Assembly: GCA_040954595.2 (NCBI GenBank)
Contig: CM082578.2
Span: forward strand, 2,666,001-2,730,000
Length of the DNA: 64,000 bases
DNA from: Balanoglossus misakiensis
Lineage: Eukaryota; Hemichordata
Direction: 5' to 3'
Part shown: positions 11,282-22,127 of the stretch, piece by piece
How positions within the stretch are numbered: the first letter of the stretch is position 1
Layout of the letters: the number at the start of each line of letters is the position of its first letter
Notes under the pieces: model-generated
The model's database searches: none
The model's input: only the letters and a program-made list of their open reading frames with translations
Told to the model about the DNA's origin: nothing
Program-made: the position numbers and the translations under genes

Positions 11282-12540
11282 TGGAAATCGAAGGACCAAG
11301 GAAAATGGCGGCCTGTCTAAGCTGGAACCTTGTGGATATATACCGTACTGAGACACTGGTGTTGACTGTGACATGCACATTGCTGTAATGTATGGCTTGG
11401 AAGCTCATGTTAGCCACAGACAACTTTGATATGGACATGCAGGTGAAAACAGTGATGCACTGCATTGTTCCAAATCTCCTGGACAATTCCTCGAACAATA
11501 GTGCTGCAGCGCATTGCCTATTGGCATAGCAACCTTAAATAACAAAGCATAGGGACTTCACCGTAGCAGTAGTGGCCAAGTGCAAAAGTGACATGGGGAA
11601 ATAATATTGTTCCGCTATCCTGATTTAATTAAATGAATCAAACTTTGGCTCAAACCTAAATAGTGGGTAGTTTTCATGAAAAGAATTCATGATCCTAGCA
11701 TTCGGAGTGTTTGACACAGGCTCAAATTTAGCAGAAGTCACATGTCAACTGACTACCAATGCTCCTTACAGACTAATAAATTTTGCAAAATGGTGGTCAC
11801 CGCTGACTACCAGTAGGTGGAGCCATTTTAACTGTCAACACTCTATTACTAGAAGGCATATATGTTGCTAAAAGTTTTTAGGAAAATTTTCCCTGTCAGA
11901 ATTCCATTAATCAAATTTTCAGCCAATGTTTCATACTTTTATTTGTTTGTTTGGCAGAGTGCTTTCATTTCAATTTATAAAGTTGTGTTGTTGCTTTAGA
12001 TATTGTTTTAGTATTCTGGACCGTAGTAAATGACTTTCCTAGCTCAATTCAGACTTGGAATTTTGCCAGTATGATTTGAAACGGGCGGATTTGGTATATT
12101 TTACACAGAGAATGCAATGGAAGACGAATTTCACTTTCTTTTACACTGTACTTTATATAATGGAAATTTATTTGATATTACCAGCAAGCATTTTCAAGAT
12201 TTTCAAGAATTGCCAGATACGGAGAAACTCAAACTCTTCCTCAATGACATGAGTCAAGGTACACCAAAACTTATTGCTAAATGGGTAACGTAAGTCCCTA
12301 CTTTACAAAGTACATGTACACTGACTGCCTATACCTTGTTTTGTCTTCAACAATTGTGTGAGTTCAGGTATTTTCAGAAACCTGTGTTAGTGTGTTTTTC
12401 CCTCTTATTTTTATGTATCCTGACTAGCAACTCGTATGAGAATGTATTTATTATTTACAGTGATGAATCAGCCCATTGTGGCTTGTCGTATTGCATTTAA
12501 GTCAATAAATAAATATCTATTTATTAAGTCAGTGATTGCG
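11282..12540 (+). other. Likely 3' UTR of TMEM220 and downstream DNA
   Basis: AT-rich DNA without exons. An AATAAATAAATA cluster near 12,503 is a plausible poly(A) signal, which would imply a UTR of about 1.2 kb. No other feature is seen. Confidence 0.4.
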
Positions 12541-12778
12541 TGATTGAAATATTTTGTCAGTCTCCATGGGAAATATCTGCGCACCTTCAAAATGTATACT
12601 TTAATTCTGTCATGTTGATAAAAAGTATGCAGATTCCAATTTGCTGTTCTGATAACTATTAGCTATATGCGTGCCTTTATTAATTATAGTCAACAAGTTA
12701 TGGCTAGTTTGGAGATATGAAGTATTTGAGCTCAGTAGCTGCTAAATGTCTGAACGTCAGCTATTCTGACAATCTAGC

Positions 12779-12822
12779 TCCCCCCCCCATCCCCCCACCT
12801 CCCCCACCCCACCCCCCACCCA
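12779..12822. repeat. C-rich low-complexity tract
   Basis: A run of cytosines broken by single A or T bases. It lies about 280 bp upstream of the SLC16-like first exon. A regulatory role is not shown. Confidence 0.8.
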
Positions 12823-13099
12823 AACTTCAGCTTATGATTAAAGGGACACTGCGGTAGCTGTAACTGTTGGCTCTATTGACAGTATTTTTGTTCTTGCACC
12901 AAATGCGATATAGTTTTCTACTCCAAGACCCATCCTACCGGTAATATACCGTACGGCACTAAGTACAGCTTTTGAGATTATAGCCTGTAGGTGACTGTGT
13001 GTAATGGCCACCGAAGCCGAAAAATATAAAACCTGATATCCTGCTTATACTTTCAAACAGATTTTTGATCATAGACTTTTCTTCTATCTCATCAGCAGA

Positions 13100-13343
13100 A
13101 TGTCTGTGAAAAGTTTCCTGAAGTTGTGTTTGACAAAGCACCCAGACGGCCCCCCTGACTGTTGGAGATACGTGATCGTCATCTGTAATATCATTGTGAC
13201 GTTATTCTGCATTGGTCTGAATTATGGCATGTGGATCTTGATTGAGGGACTGAGAGACTTTTTCAGAGAATATCATGCGGTGAGAGACAAGGTGGATACA
13301 GAATGGATTGTTTATATCAGTATTGTCATGGTTGGTCTCACAG
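13100..13343 (+). CDS. First coding exon of an SLC16 (monocarboxylate transporter)-like protein, orphan
   Basis: ATG at 13,100, 81 codons plus one base, then a good donor (CAG|GTATGT). The peptide follows the N-terminal layout of SLC16 proteins: a polar start, PDGPPDCWRYVIV in the place of the family's PDGGWGW signature, a first membrane helix, a GLNYGMWILIEGLRDFF segment, then DTEWIVYISIVMVGLTG where the family has (S)WI..I..GL.G. The signature glycines are replaced, so this is a divergent member or a decaying one. No second exon was found in the 8.6 kb downstream, which holds repeats and a retrotransposon. The gene is either interrupted by a very long intron or truncated by rearrangement. 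Confidence 0.6.
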
Positions 13344-14488
13344 GTATGTTGTGGTTGCATTCTAGTTTTCTGTCTCTTACCGGTACTTGGTGATTGACTG
13401 CTCATGCAATGGCCTTACCGGAATCGCCCTTACTGCCGGGAAAAGCTGAACTTTTGGCTACATTAAATTTCAGTATTTTTGTTCTGTGTGCCAAAATTGG
13501 CAACTATGCGATTTCTTGTTCTATTCCAAACAGCATTCCTACAAAATTAAACCCAGTACTCCACTTGTCAACATAGACTGTATGTGTGTAACTGCCATTG
13601 TTATTGTTGACAAATGAATTCTAGTCCGGATTAGAATACAAATTTTGCACATTAGCAATCAGCTCACTTTATACTTATAATATATACCGGTAGGTTGTGT
13701 TTTAATAAGTTGGATACTGGGTATTTCATCATGTTTCAGGGATCTGAACAAGAAACTGCAGTATAAACACACACTTAAACATACTGTAGATATAGCCAAA
13801 AGTTGCAGCCAATGAAGGTTTAATTACCACAGCTTTTATTTTGGATCGTATGACACCATGAAATGATATAGGACATTCCAAACGCAATCAGCTCACTGAA
13901 GATCACACATGAAAAATTAATCACTTTGTTGATAAAATCTCACCTTCAAATGGGTGATGTACAATAGAAATGATGAAATAAAATGACCCTGGAATTCTGC
14001 CGACTTGGCATGAGACATTTTCCTCCAATAAATTAAACACTCATCACTGTTTACATGTAACACAATTCAAGGCTCCTCAACGGAGAATTCAGTTCTGTTC
14101 ATTTCAATCACTCTTTATTCATCCCAAAAAGGGGAAGTAAATTGGCGGACAAAAATGGACACAAGAAGTCAATTTATAACAACCAAACCTGTACAAAATG
14201 AACAGGACTTAAAAAGTCAAGTCACGTTGCATACATGTGAAACCATTCAAAAGTAGAAGCCAACAGCCACATGGTGGATGAGATAAAAGAGTTCCTTTGA
14301 CGGTTTGTCTTGTAAACCGGACAGCTTACGTTGATGCCCATTCTCAGAAGGAAGAAATTACATTTTGATTAAGCTACTAGGATCTTCAGTTGCTGTAATG
14401 CCCTGTCTACACTACGGTTGGCTGCTTCGTTCATTCTACATGTAAGAATTGTCCAATTTCAAGGATTTGTGGATGAATGTAATGTTTT

Positions 14489-14640
14489 TAAACAAACAAA
14501 CGACTAGACGACTGGTCCAAGCACAATCGAAATCGCATCTTTCAGGGTCTCCGTGAAATGAAATGAATTGAAGTGGCTACGGGAACTGAACTGGGTTTTA
14601 CACAAATGCTGGGCAAATACTGCCATTAACAACCACACTA
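14489..14640 (+). repeat. Dispersed repeat R2, copy 1
   Basis: About 150 bp matching 26,448-26,590 and, in reverse, 50,155-50,310. Shared words include 'gactggtccaagcacaa', 'atcgcatctttcag' and 'gctgggcaaatactg'. The 26-kb and 50-kb copies belong to the large inverted duplication; this copy is independent and more diverged. Confidence 0.75.
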
Positions 14641-15715
14641 CCTGTTTTTTTTATTTTGCAGTATGTTTATTTTATTTTTTATAATTATAAGAGGCAACCT
14701 GAGATGCCGAGTGTTAGGGACCGTTCAGTTTTTACGGCAGGGCGGAGGGTCGGCAAGTTTGAGTCATCGGTTTTCAAAATCAGGCCGACCCCCCATTCAC
14801 TCAGCACCAAAAAATGATGACCCCCCCCCCCCACGCCGAAAACATTCGCCGTCCTGATCCTATGTACACTATATGCATTATAGGGAATGAGGGTTCCCAC
14901 ACCTCAATTCTAAATTTCTTAAAGTGATTGAAGTACATAATAGTATATCGTTGCAATAAGAATGAATTATGAATAAATTAGAATGACAAGTCAATACAAT
15001 AGTTGGAAGGCGGTAGGTTTTGAAGCAAAGCGGACAAAATACGGCTAGGACTAGGCTAGTAGGATTGGTAAAACAAGAAAAGTGTGGGTGGGGGGGTGTC
15101 CCCCTCCCACACGAGAAAATTTTGTAAAATACGGTGCTCAAAGTTGCATTTGAATGAACTCAACAGCAAATTAAGTAAATGTTAGGGAGGACAAATTTTA
15201 CTTTTGCCAGTCAATGTTAGTGTCAGTGGGGGTGGGAAAGTGCTACGCCTTGGTATGCTAGATGTGGTGAACAATTAAGGGGGTGGGTGTGGGAGGGGGT
15301 GTCCCCCTCCGTCATAAGAAAATTTTGAAAAATATTGGGCTAAAAGTTGCATTTTTATGAACTCAAAAGCACATTAACTCAATATTGGGGAGGACCAATT
15401 TTACTTTTGCTACTCCACTCAAAGTACGCATCGGGTGGCAAGAAGTGGGTCCTCGTACACTAGACAAACCAGCCAATAAATGCAATGTGGCGGAGAATGA
15501 AGGGGGTGGGTGTGGGAGGAGGTGTCCCCCTCCCACATGAGAAAATTTTGTAAAATAAAGGGCGCAAAATTCTGTGGACTCAAAACCAAAAGTTCGGTGG
15601 CAAAAGTATGTGACCGCCCCCTAAACGTTTAAAAAAAACAGATGACCCCCCCCCCCCATTTTGGACTTCAAAATTTAAGTGACCCCCCCCCCCCTGGATT
15701 TTGCCGACCCCCCTC

Positions 15716-16348
15716 GAGTGTTTCGAGGAGATATTAGAGAGGTTTAGTTACACGTAAATACGTTCGATCAGTACGCGTAGCGTCATTGTCACATGATAAG
15801 CAGACGTCGCGTACGCGTAGAACAGAAGTTCGGAACGGCAAGCGACGCTTCTATGCGTAATCATGATTACGTGTAACATTTTTTCGGAATTTCTCGATAT
15901 TCTCTCTTTAATTTGAGCGATTATTCTCTTAAGTGCAATTGTGATATAGCCAGCATCCATGCTATCTAAAAAAAAATCTGCCATATGTGCTAAAACCGGC
16001 GCTATTTGGTGTTTTCAAAACATAAACACAAAAATTTATTCCGAAACTACGTTTTCAGTGGACGCCTCGACAAAGACATCGGAAAACTTCACTAAACTAT
16101 CTTTCCACTGCAGACAAGAAACTCATTGCAAGGGTGGTTATCTTAGAGAATATTCATCACACACAAAATTTATTGAAGTGAAAAATATTTGAATTTTCTA
16201 TTGTTTTTAACTGTTGTAGTTATTCAAAACGTACAACTAAACCGCAAAATTCACGCGTCGCTACGCATACGCGAACGCCACTGCCTGCCGTCAGACGTAA
16301 GCGTATTTACGTGTAACTAAACCTCTCTAATATCTCCTCGAAACACTC
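15716..16348. mobile_element. 633-bp MITE with perfect 47-bp terminal inverted repeats
   Basis: The termini 15,716-15,762 and 16,302-16,348 are perfect inverse complements (outer end gagtgtttcgaggagatatt). The interior is AT-rich and non-coding. Flanking bases are C-rich and no target duplication can be defined. It is inserted inside the G-rich palindromic element. The perfect termini suggest recent movement. Confidence 0.85.
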
Positions 16349-16954
16349 AACGCCCCCCCCCCCCATTTTCTTTAACAGAGCAAACACATCACCTATCTAT
16401 CTTGTAAAAAAGAAAAACAGCCCTCCCACGAAAAAAATTTGAAACTGATGTTTCCCCTCAACAGTGGGTATTAAAACTGAACATTGTATTTTTTTTAAGT
16501 ATTTGTATTCTGTGTTGGGAGACATTGTAAACCGAGAATTGAAGGGGGTGGGTTTGGGAGGGGGTGACCCCTTCCCATGTAAGAAAATTTTATAAAATAC
16601 AGAGCTAAAAGCTGCATTTTAATGAACCCCGCAAAAGCAAATTAACTGAACTACCGCTATGTTGGGGACGACAAATTTAACCGATTGAAAGGTGTTGATG
16701 GATGGAGGGGGTGGTTGTGGGAGGGGGTGTCGCCCTCCCACATTAGAATTTTGTAAAATAAAGGGCGCGAAACTGCATTTTTGTGGACTCAAAATAAATA
16801 TTTAGTCGTCAAAGTTTTCAAGTACCCCCCCTTTCAGTCCCTAAATTATTTCAAATCCCCCCTTACATAACCTCAATTTTTTCAAATCCCCCCCCCCTCT
16901 CAATCTCTCGCCCCCCCCTCTAGAGGTGTTTGTGAATGCAGCCTAATAGACTCC

Positions 16955-17050
16955 ATTTCAAGCCTTGACCACGCACGTATCCATACGCACTGATCAAAAC
17001 TCGATCATGTGATAGTTCAATTAGATTTAAATATCGTTAATTAATTAATT
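16955..17050 (-). repeat. Dispersed repeat R3, piece C
   Basis: Reverse complement of 48,285-48,370 (shared words 'ccatttcaagccttga', 'gcactgatcaaaac', 'atttaaatatcgttaatta'). See the fuller R3 copy at 47.8-48.4 kb. Confidence 0.7.
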
Positions 17051-17327
17051 AGGGCCCAAGCCAAGCCAGGCATTTACTTAGTTTGCTTTTGAGTTCATTC
17101 AAATGCAACTTTGAGCACCGTATTTTACAAAATTTTCTCGTGTGGGAGGGGGACACCCACCCCCCCACCCCCACTTTTCTTGTTTTACCAATCCTACTAG
17201 CCTAGTCCTAGCCGTATTTTGTCCGCTTTGCTTCAAAAACTACCGCCTGCCAACTATTGTATTGACTTGTCATTCTAATTTATTCATAATTCATTCTTAT
17301 TGCAACGATATACTATTATGTATTTAT

Positions 17328-17505
17328 CTGTGCGTGCAGATAACTGTCGGTCCAATATTTAAAGGCCAGTGACGAATGGGTGAGTGGCGATGCGTTTGTT
17401 TATTTATATATTTCTGGTATTTGTCTGAAAATCACCTCAAGCCGACAAATTGCATGATTTCCCTGTCTTTACATTTTCCATATGGTAATGTTCTGGGGTA
17501 TGCGA
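17328..17505 (+). repeat. Dispersed repeat R3, piece B
   Basis: Same strand as 48,000-48,155 (shared 'tctgtgcgtgcagataactg', 'tctggtatttgtctgaaaat', 'ggtaatgttctgggg'). Similarity ends at about 17,505, which probably marks the left limit of the tyrosine-recombinase retrotransposon. Confidence 0.75.
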
Positions 17506-17799
17506 TTTTGGACAGTCTCATTTTTGAGACAGGTTTAAATGTCACAGGTGTGTGTTTAATCCCAGAAGTTTATTTCATGTATTTATCTGTACACCAATAG
17601 TTTATGTATTTTATTTACTGCTTTACACTTAGCATTGTAGTTTATGTATTGTTAGACATGCTTTGTTTTAGCACCTGACTTCATAGGCTAATATGACCTT
17701 TAGTGTAGGCCTCACTACAAGTATATATAGAACTTGAAGTCAGGGAGTGGGTCTTATTGTCAGCCACAACTGCTTGTAGCCAGCAGACAAGACATTCTC

Positions 17800-18995
17800 A
17801 TGCTCAGCGCAGCTTCACACACAGCAACTATGCCAGAGACCACTCCACAGCCAGCTGACCAGCTATACTCATCGACAAGCTCACCTGAAGCCTCAACACT
17901 GCAGCCGCATCAAGATCAACCAGATGAACCTTTCATCGACTGGGCTACCAGGTATGGGCTTTCCTCAAAATCTATAGACATTCTCACAAAGCATGAATGC
18001 GATAACTACCTAGCCCTGATGCATTTGGAAGAAGAGAGTATTGGTCGACTCAAACTCTCAACGGGTCAACTGGGCATCTTCAAGTCAGCTCTCAATAACC
18101 TCCGCAAGTCTCACCAGCCCATAACAAGCACCGGCCCAACTTCACAACCACAGCAGATGCCAAATGCGGCCAGCCTGAGATACAACACTGATCAACTGAC
18201 GGCTGCAGTCCAGATGATCCTGAACAACACGAGCCCCACTGGTACTGGCCAACCAGCACAACCAAGCCAGATGAGCAACGCAGCAACTGCCAACCCCATC
18301 AATCCGATGCTTTCACCACAGCCTGTAGCCATGGCAAACACAAGGGCAGATATCGACCCCACCATCTACGTGACAAATTCACGAGGTAAGAAACCCTTAG
18401 AAGTGGTAGATTTCATCTTCACTGGGAGTTATATGGAGAAAGAACAAGTTCTCCACTATGGAGCCGATGGACAAGATGTTGTCATCAAGAACGTTAAGGC
18501 TTGAAGCCTAAACTGGACAATGTGACTCTTGCCCAATGGGGTATTGCGAACACTCGCATAATGTTAACACTGTATGAATCTGAAGCTTTAAATCATATCA
18601 CTGTCGCTAATTATATGGCTTATACTTTTAAAGTATTTAGATTAGCTTTATATTATGACTGGCACTGTGTGCTAAATTATGACAGGGAATATCGTTGGCT
18701 ACAAGCCAATCATGGGTTTGCTTGGGGCAGCGATTTACCAGATCTCAACATTTTCCTCAATAATCCTGTTGTCTTTAAGAACAACCAATCCATGGGTAAT
18801 AAGGGATACAAACGGCAACCCTCTCAAAATAGTGTGGAAATCTGCCGCAACTACAACACTCGTCAAGGGTGTCGTTTTGGGGAAACCTGTAAATATGTCC
18901 ATTCTTGTATTGTCCCAGGTTGTGGTAAAAGTCACCCACAGACCCAACATCTGTCAAAAAACGGGACACACCCTCCACCACCTCACGGTTCTTAG
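17800..18995 (+). CDS. Gag-like protein of the DIRS-like element (one frame break)
   Basis: Frame 1 from ATG 17,800 to a stop at 18,502-18,504, then frame 3 from about 18,498 to a stop at 18,993-18,995. The two frames overlap by only seven bases, so a single-base indel in this copy is likely. The N-terminal half has a SAM-domain-like helical segment (FIDWATRYGLSSKSIDIL to LGIFKSALNNLRK), followed by Q/P/N-rich linkers. The C-terminal part has a CCCH zinc finger with exact C-x8-C-x5-C-x3-H spacing (CRNYNTRQGC, then CRFGETCKYVH), likely for RNA binding. The final codons overlap the pol frame at a slippery heptamer (18,956-18,962). Confidence 0.75.
18956..18962 (+). promoter_or_regulatory. Candidate -1 ribosomal frameshift site A_AAA_AAC
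   Basis: Six A and a C, with the first A in the third codon position of the gag frame. This is the canonical N_NNW_WWH phase. Slipping back one base enters the frame that stays open from here through the reverse transcriptase without a stop. The gag frame ends 33 bases later at 18,995. A downstream stimulatory structure was not modelled. Confidence 0.6.
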
Positions 18996-20785
18996 TTCAG
19001 AATGCCACAAGCCTGACTGATTTTTTGCCTAACCGGATTACTGAACTTGGTGATGACCCTGACCGTGATTTTTTGATTTCTGGTATAACTGATGGTTTTC
19101 GTATTACTGACCCGGATTCATGTGTGCAAGAAGCACACATGAACAATTACTCTTCAGCCACCAAACCAGATTTTCATGGGAAAGTCGAGCGGCAGATATT
19201 GACCGAAATTAATCATGGTCAGTTTGTTTGCACTAATACTATCCCTACAATTGTGAGTGCATTGGGTGCCATCCCTAAAAAAGATAGTGATGACATTCGC
19301 CTGATACATGACTGTAGCCAACCATCTGGCAAGGCAGTCAATGATTATGCGTCTTTGGATAGTTTCAAGTATCAAACACTTCAGGATGCTATTTCTATGG
19401 TTACCCCGGGTTGTTTCATGGCCAAAGTTGACTTAAAGAATGCCTATCGTTCAGTACGCATTCACCCATCTGACTATGAAAGTACTGGTTTAAAGTGGAA
19501 ATTTAGGAATGACAGTGACTTCACTTACATGTATGATACCAGACTACCGTTTGGTGCACGTAAATCCCCAGCCATTTTTAACCGTATCACGCAGGCTGTG
19601 AGGAGAATTATGTCAAACAAAGGGTATGACTCTCTTATTGTGTACTTAGATGATTTTCTTATAATAACCCAGTCCTATGAGTCTTGTATAACAGCTATTA
19701 ATGTGTTAATCAGTCTACTGCGTAACCTTGGTTTTAGTATTTCTTGGAAGAAATTAGAAGGCCCTACTCAGCGCATTAATTTTCTTGGGATCATTATTGA
19801 TAGCAGAGCCATGAGGCTTGAATTGCCCACACAGAAGCAAGCAGAACTAGCTAAACTTCTTGCTAGTTTTAATGATAAAACAAGGGCAACAAAACGGCAA
19901 CTCCAAAGCTTGGCAGGGAAGCTTAACTGGGCAGCTCAGGTAGTCCGCGGGGGGAGAATTTTTCTCCGGAGAATCCATGATGCAATCAACCGCCTAACTA
20001 GGTCTTGGCATAAATGCAAGCTATCCCGAGCTATTCGCAGCGACATCGCTTGGTGGCGCGACTGTATGTATATCTTTAATGGTAGGCCTATTTCTCTTGA
20101 CCCGTGGCCTATTTCTGACCTGTTCATGGATGCTTCTAAGCAGGCATCAGGCATCTACATGTATTTTCAAGGTGACTGGCAATACACTGTCTGGCAACTA
20201 GATTGGCCACAAATGAACAAGTTGCATATAAATTACAAAGAGGTTTTGTCTCTCTATTTGGCAGCCCGCAGGTGGGCCCCCCTCTGGGAAAATAAGTTAA
20301 TTTTGGTCCATACAGATAGCACAACAGCTAAAGCCATTATTAACAAGGGTACTTCTCGTGAACCTTTAGTCATGGATACACTCAGACACCTCTTCTGGCT
20401 CTCTGTCCGTTATAATTTCCATGTTAGGGCTATCCATATCCTTGGTTGTATCAATGATATTCCTGATGCCATCTCTCGTTTACACCAACCTGGTCAACTA
20501 GACCGTTTTGATTCTCTTTTCTATGACTCTTGGCTTCGCAATCCTGATTGGGTCCCCTTGTATCCTTCAATTCCATATATGTCCAAAAAAGCCTTCGACT
20601 CCATCTTCCCACAGGTCCAGAAGTGGTGGGGAAAGAAGCTGAATTGGATCAGCAAGTCGCATCATACCGGGCAGCAACATTTGCCCAGAACACCAACCGC
20701 ACTTATAAATCACAATGGCAGTGCTATCTCCGATTTTGCAACTCCATGGGCTACCGAGCAATCCCAGTTAACAACATTGTTTTAG
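18956..20785 (+). CDS. Reverse transcriptase and RNase H of the DIRS-like element
   Basis: Open from the slippery site to 20,785, with no ATG near the start of the domain. This fits expression by -1 frameshift from gag. RT blocks seen in order: KKDSDDIRLIHDCSQPSG, MAKVDLKNAYRSVRIHP, LPFGARKSPAIFNRITQA, then the catalytic YLDDFLII (about residue 210 of the domain frame) and GFSISWKKLEGPTQRINFLG. The RNase H part includes DLFMDASKQASG, an HTDSTTAKAII segment and a DAISRLHQ end. It acts in reverse transcription of the element RNA. The 3' part overlaps the recombinase frame by about 240 bases. It appears intact. Confidence 0.85.
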   Translation, partial: KKRDTPSTTSRFLVQNATSLTDFLPNRITELGDDPDRDFLISGITDGFRITDPDSCVQEAHMNNYSSATKPDFHGKVERQILTEINHGQFVCTNTIPTIVSALGAIPKKDSDDIRLIHDCSQPSGKAVNDYASLDSFKYQTLQDAISMVTPGCFMAKVDLKNAYRSVRIHPSDYESTGLKWKFRNDSDFTYMYDTRLPFGARKSPAIFNRITQAVRRIMSNKGYDSLIVYLDDFLIITQSYESCITAINVLISLLRNLGFSISWKKLEGPTQRINFLGIIIDSRAMRLELPTQKQAELAKLLASFNDKTRATKRQLQSLAGKLNWAAQVVRGGRIFLRRIHDAINRLTRSWHKCKLSRAIRSDIAWWRDCMYIFNGRPISLDPWPISDLFMDASKQASGIYMYFQGDWQYTVWQLDWPQMNKLHINYKEVLSLYLAARRWAPLWENKLILVHTDSTTAKAIINKGTSREPLVMDTLRHLFWLSVRYNFHVRAIHILGCINDIPDAISRLHQPGQLDRFDSLFYDSWLRNPDWVPLYPSIPYMSKKAFDSIFPQVQKWWGKKLNWISKSHHTGQQHLPRTPTALINHNGSAISDFATPWATEQSQLTTLF

Positions 20786-21611
20786 GCAGGTATGTTGCCT
20801 TCCTTGCAACACGCTTAAAATTTTCTTCCATCAAGCAGTATCTAAATGTTCTGCGTATTTTTCACCTAGAAATGGGTTACAATAACCCGCTAAGTGAGAA
20901 TTGGTTCCTAACTTCTCTCTTACTTGGTGTGAAGCGGTGCAAGGGAAGCACAGTGGAACGCAAGTTGCCGATCACCCCCAGTTTGCTCTTGCAGATTAGG
21001 TCTACCCTTAATTTGGCACAGCTAGATGATGTACTGTTATGGTCTGTTTGTACATCTGCCTTTTTTGGCTTGCTAAGATTGTCAAACCTGCTTGTTCCTT
21101 CTGCAGCTCAGTTTGATGCTGGCAAGCATCTTTGTAGACAGGATATCATTTTTCGTCCTTGGGGTCTACTTCTCTCTATCAGATGGTCTAAGACCATTCA
21201 GTTTCAGCAACGTATTTTGCAGGTACCCCTTCCTTTTGTACCGGGCCACCCCCTTTGCCATGCCCTACAACGGCACTCCTAAGATTTTGGCTTCTTTCCG
21301 CCAGGGCCCCAGCACAGGGTCCAGCCTTCTGTCTCCCTGGGGTCCCTAGTTGCCCACCCTTTACACAGTCCATGTTTCGTTCACGCTTGCGTAGCGTCTT
21401 GTCTTCCCTTAGAGTTTCTGCAGCCACGTTTTCAGGCCATAGTTTTCGTCGTGGTGGGGCAACTTGGGCTCTGCAATGTGGCATCCCAGGGGAAATTATT
21501 AAAGTACTGGGAGACTGGCAGAGCTCTGCCTATCTGTCTTACGTCCAAGATGTTAGCTTAGAACAACGTTTATCTGCTATGTCAACTTTTACCCTACACC
21601 TACCACATTGA
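20548..21611 (+). CDS. Tyrosine recombinase of the DIRS-like element (one frame break)
   Basis: Frame 1 from about 20,548 to 21,282, then frame 3 from about 21,255 to 21,611, so one indel separates the halves. The first half holds the SAM-like core-binding region (RTYKSQWQCYLRFC, YVAFLATRL, IKQYLNVLRIFH) and the first catalytic arginine region (FFGLLRLSNLL). The second half holds HSFRRGGATWAL (H-x-x-R), the W of LGDWQS and the tyrosine nucleophile in YLSYVQD. It would join the circular cDNA to the target. All recognisable catalytic residues are present, but on either side of the frame break. Confidence 0.85.
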
Positions 21612-21774
21612 GTTTCTTTGGACACCTTGGGAGAATAGTTCTGACATTAAGTCATTATGGACTTTCTGTATTTGCATTAAAGAACTATCCTGAGTGTGCC
21701 AACGAAACCAATGTGTCGTTCGTTTTCTATTTTGTGTATGCATCAACTTTTCGCTGTCGATGTGACCATTTAAC

Positions 21775-21965
21775 CAAACAAGAACCAATCACCAATCAGA
21801 GTTATTTCAGCTTGTTCCATCAAAATAGAACCAATTGCGAAAATAGCATGACGAGCACCGGAATACCTTTTCGAGTTATTCGAGGCCCGCCGTTGTACGA
21901 CCAGCGAAATGTATAGCTATAAACTGAGGCAATTCTGATGGCAGTTTCAAATGACACACTTGTGG
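21775..21965 (-). repeat. Dispersed repeat R3, piece A
   Basis: Reverse complement of 47,755-47,960 (shared 'caatcaccaatcagagttat', 'gcatgacgagcaccgg', 'actgaggcaatt'). It lies directly right of the DIRS-like element. Confidence 0.75.
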
Positions 21966-22127
21966 CTGTCGAACATTGGTCCCAACTTAACGACAATACA
22001 CAATACGATAGAATTTTTACTCATTGACTTTCTGGCCTGATTTTCGCATTGTCTTGGAAGGGCATATGAAAAAGGCATATCGATTATTGGTACTCCACTT
22101 ATCAGACTTTCTACTGTTTGTCAACAG

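Larger units (their letters stand above)
14934..17322. repeat. G-rich palindromic element with about 250-bp inverted arms
   Basis: Arm 14,934-15,181 is repeated in reverse at 17,071-17,322 with few differences. Between the arms, variants of a unit containing 'gtgggagggggtgtccccct' followed by 'gaaaattttgtaaaata' recur near 15,060, 15,290, 15,510, 16,550 and 16,715. Several C-runs of 8-14 bases also occur. The layout resembles a non-autonomous element with degenerate subterminal repeats. No transposase-like frame is present. A 633-bp MITE sits in the middle. Confidence 0.7.
17506..21770 (+). mobile_element. DIRS-like tyrosine-recombinase retrotransposon
   Basis: Order gag, reverse transcriptase/RNase H, tyrosine recombinase on one strand, with no integrase, protease or LTRs. 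This is the gene set of the DIRS order (DIRS/Ngaro type). The limits are set by where the flanking R3 repeat stops and restarts, so they are approximate. I did not find the split direct or inverted terminal repeats expected of the order by eye. Gag and the recombinase each carry one frame break, so this copy is probably inactive, though otherwise well preserved. Confidence 0.85.
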
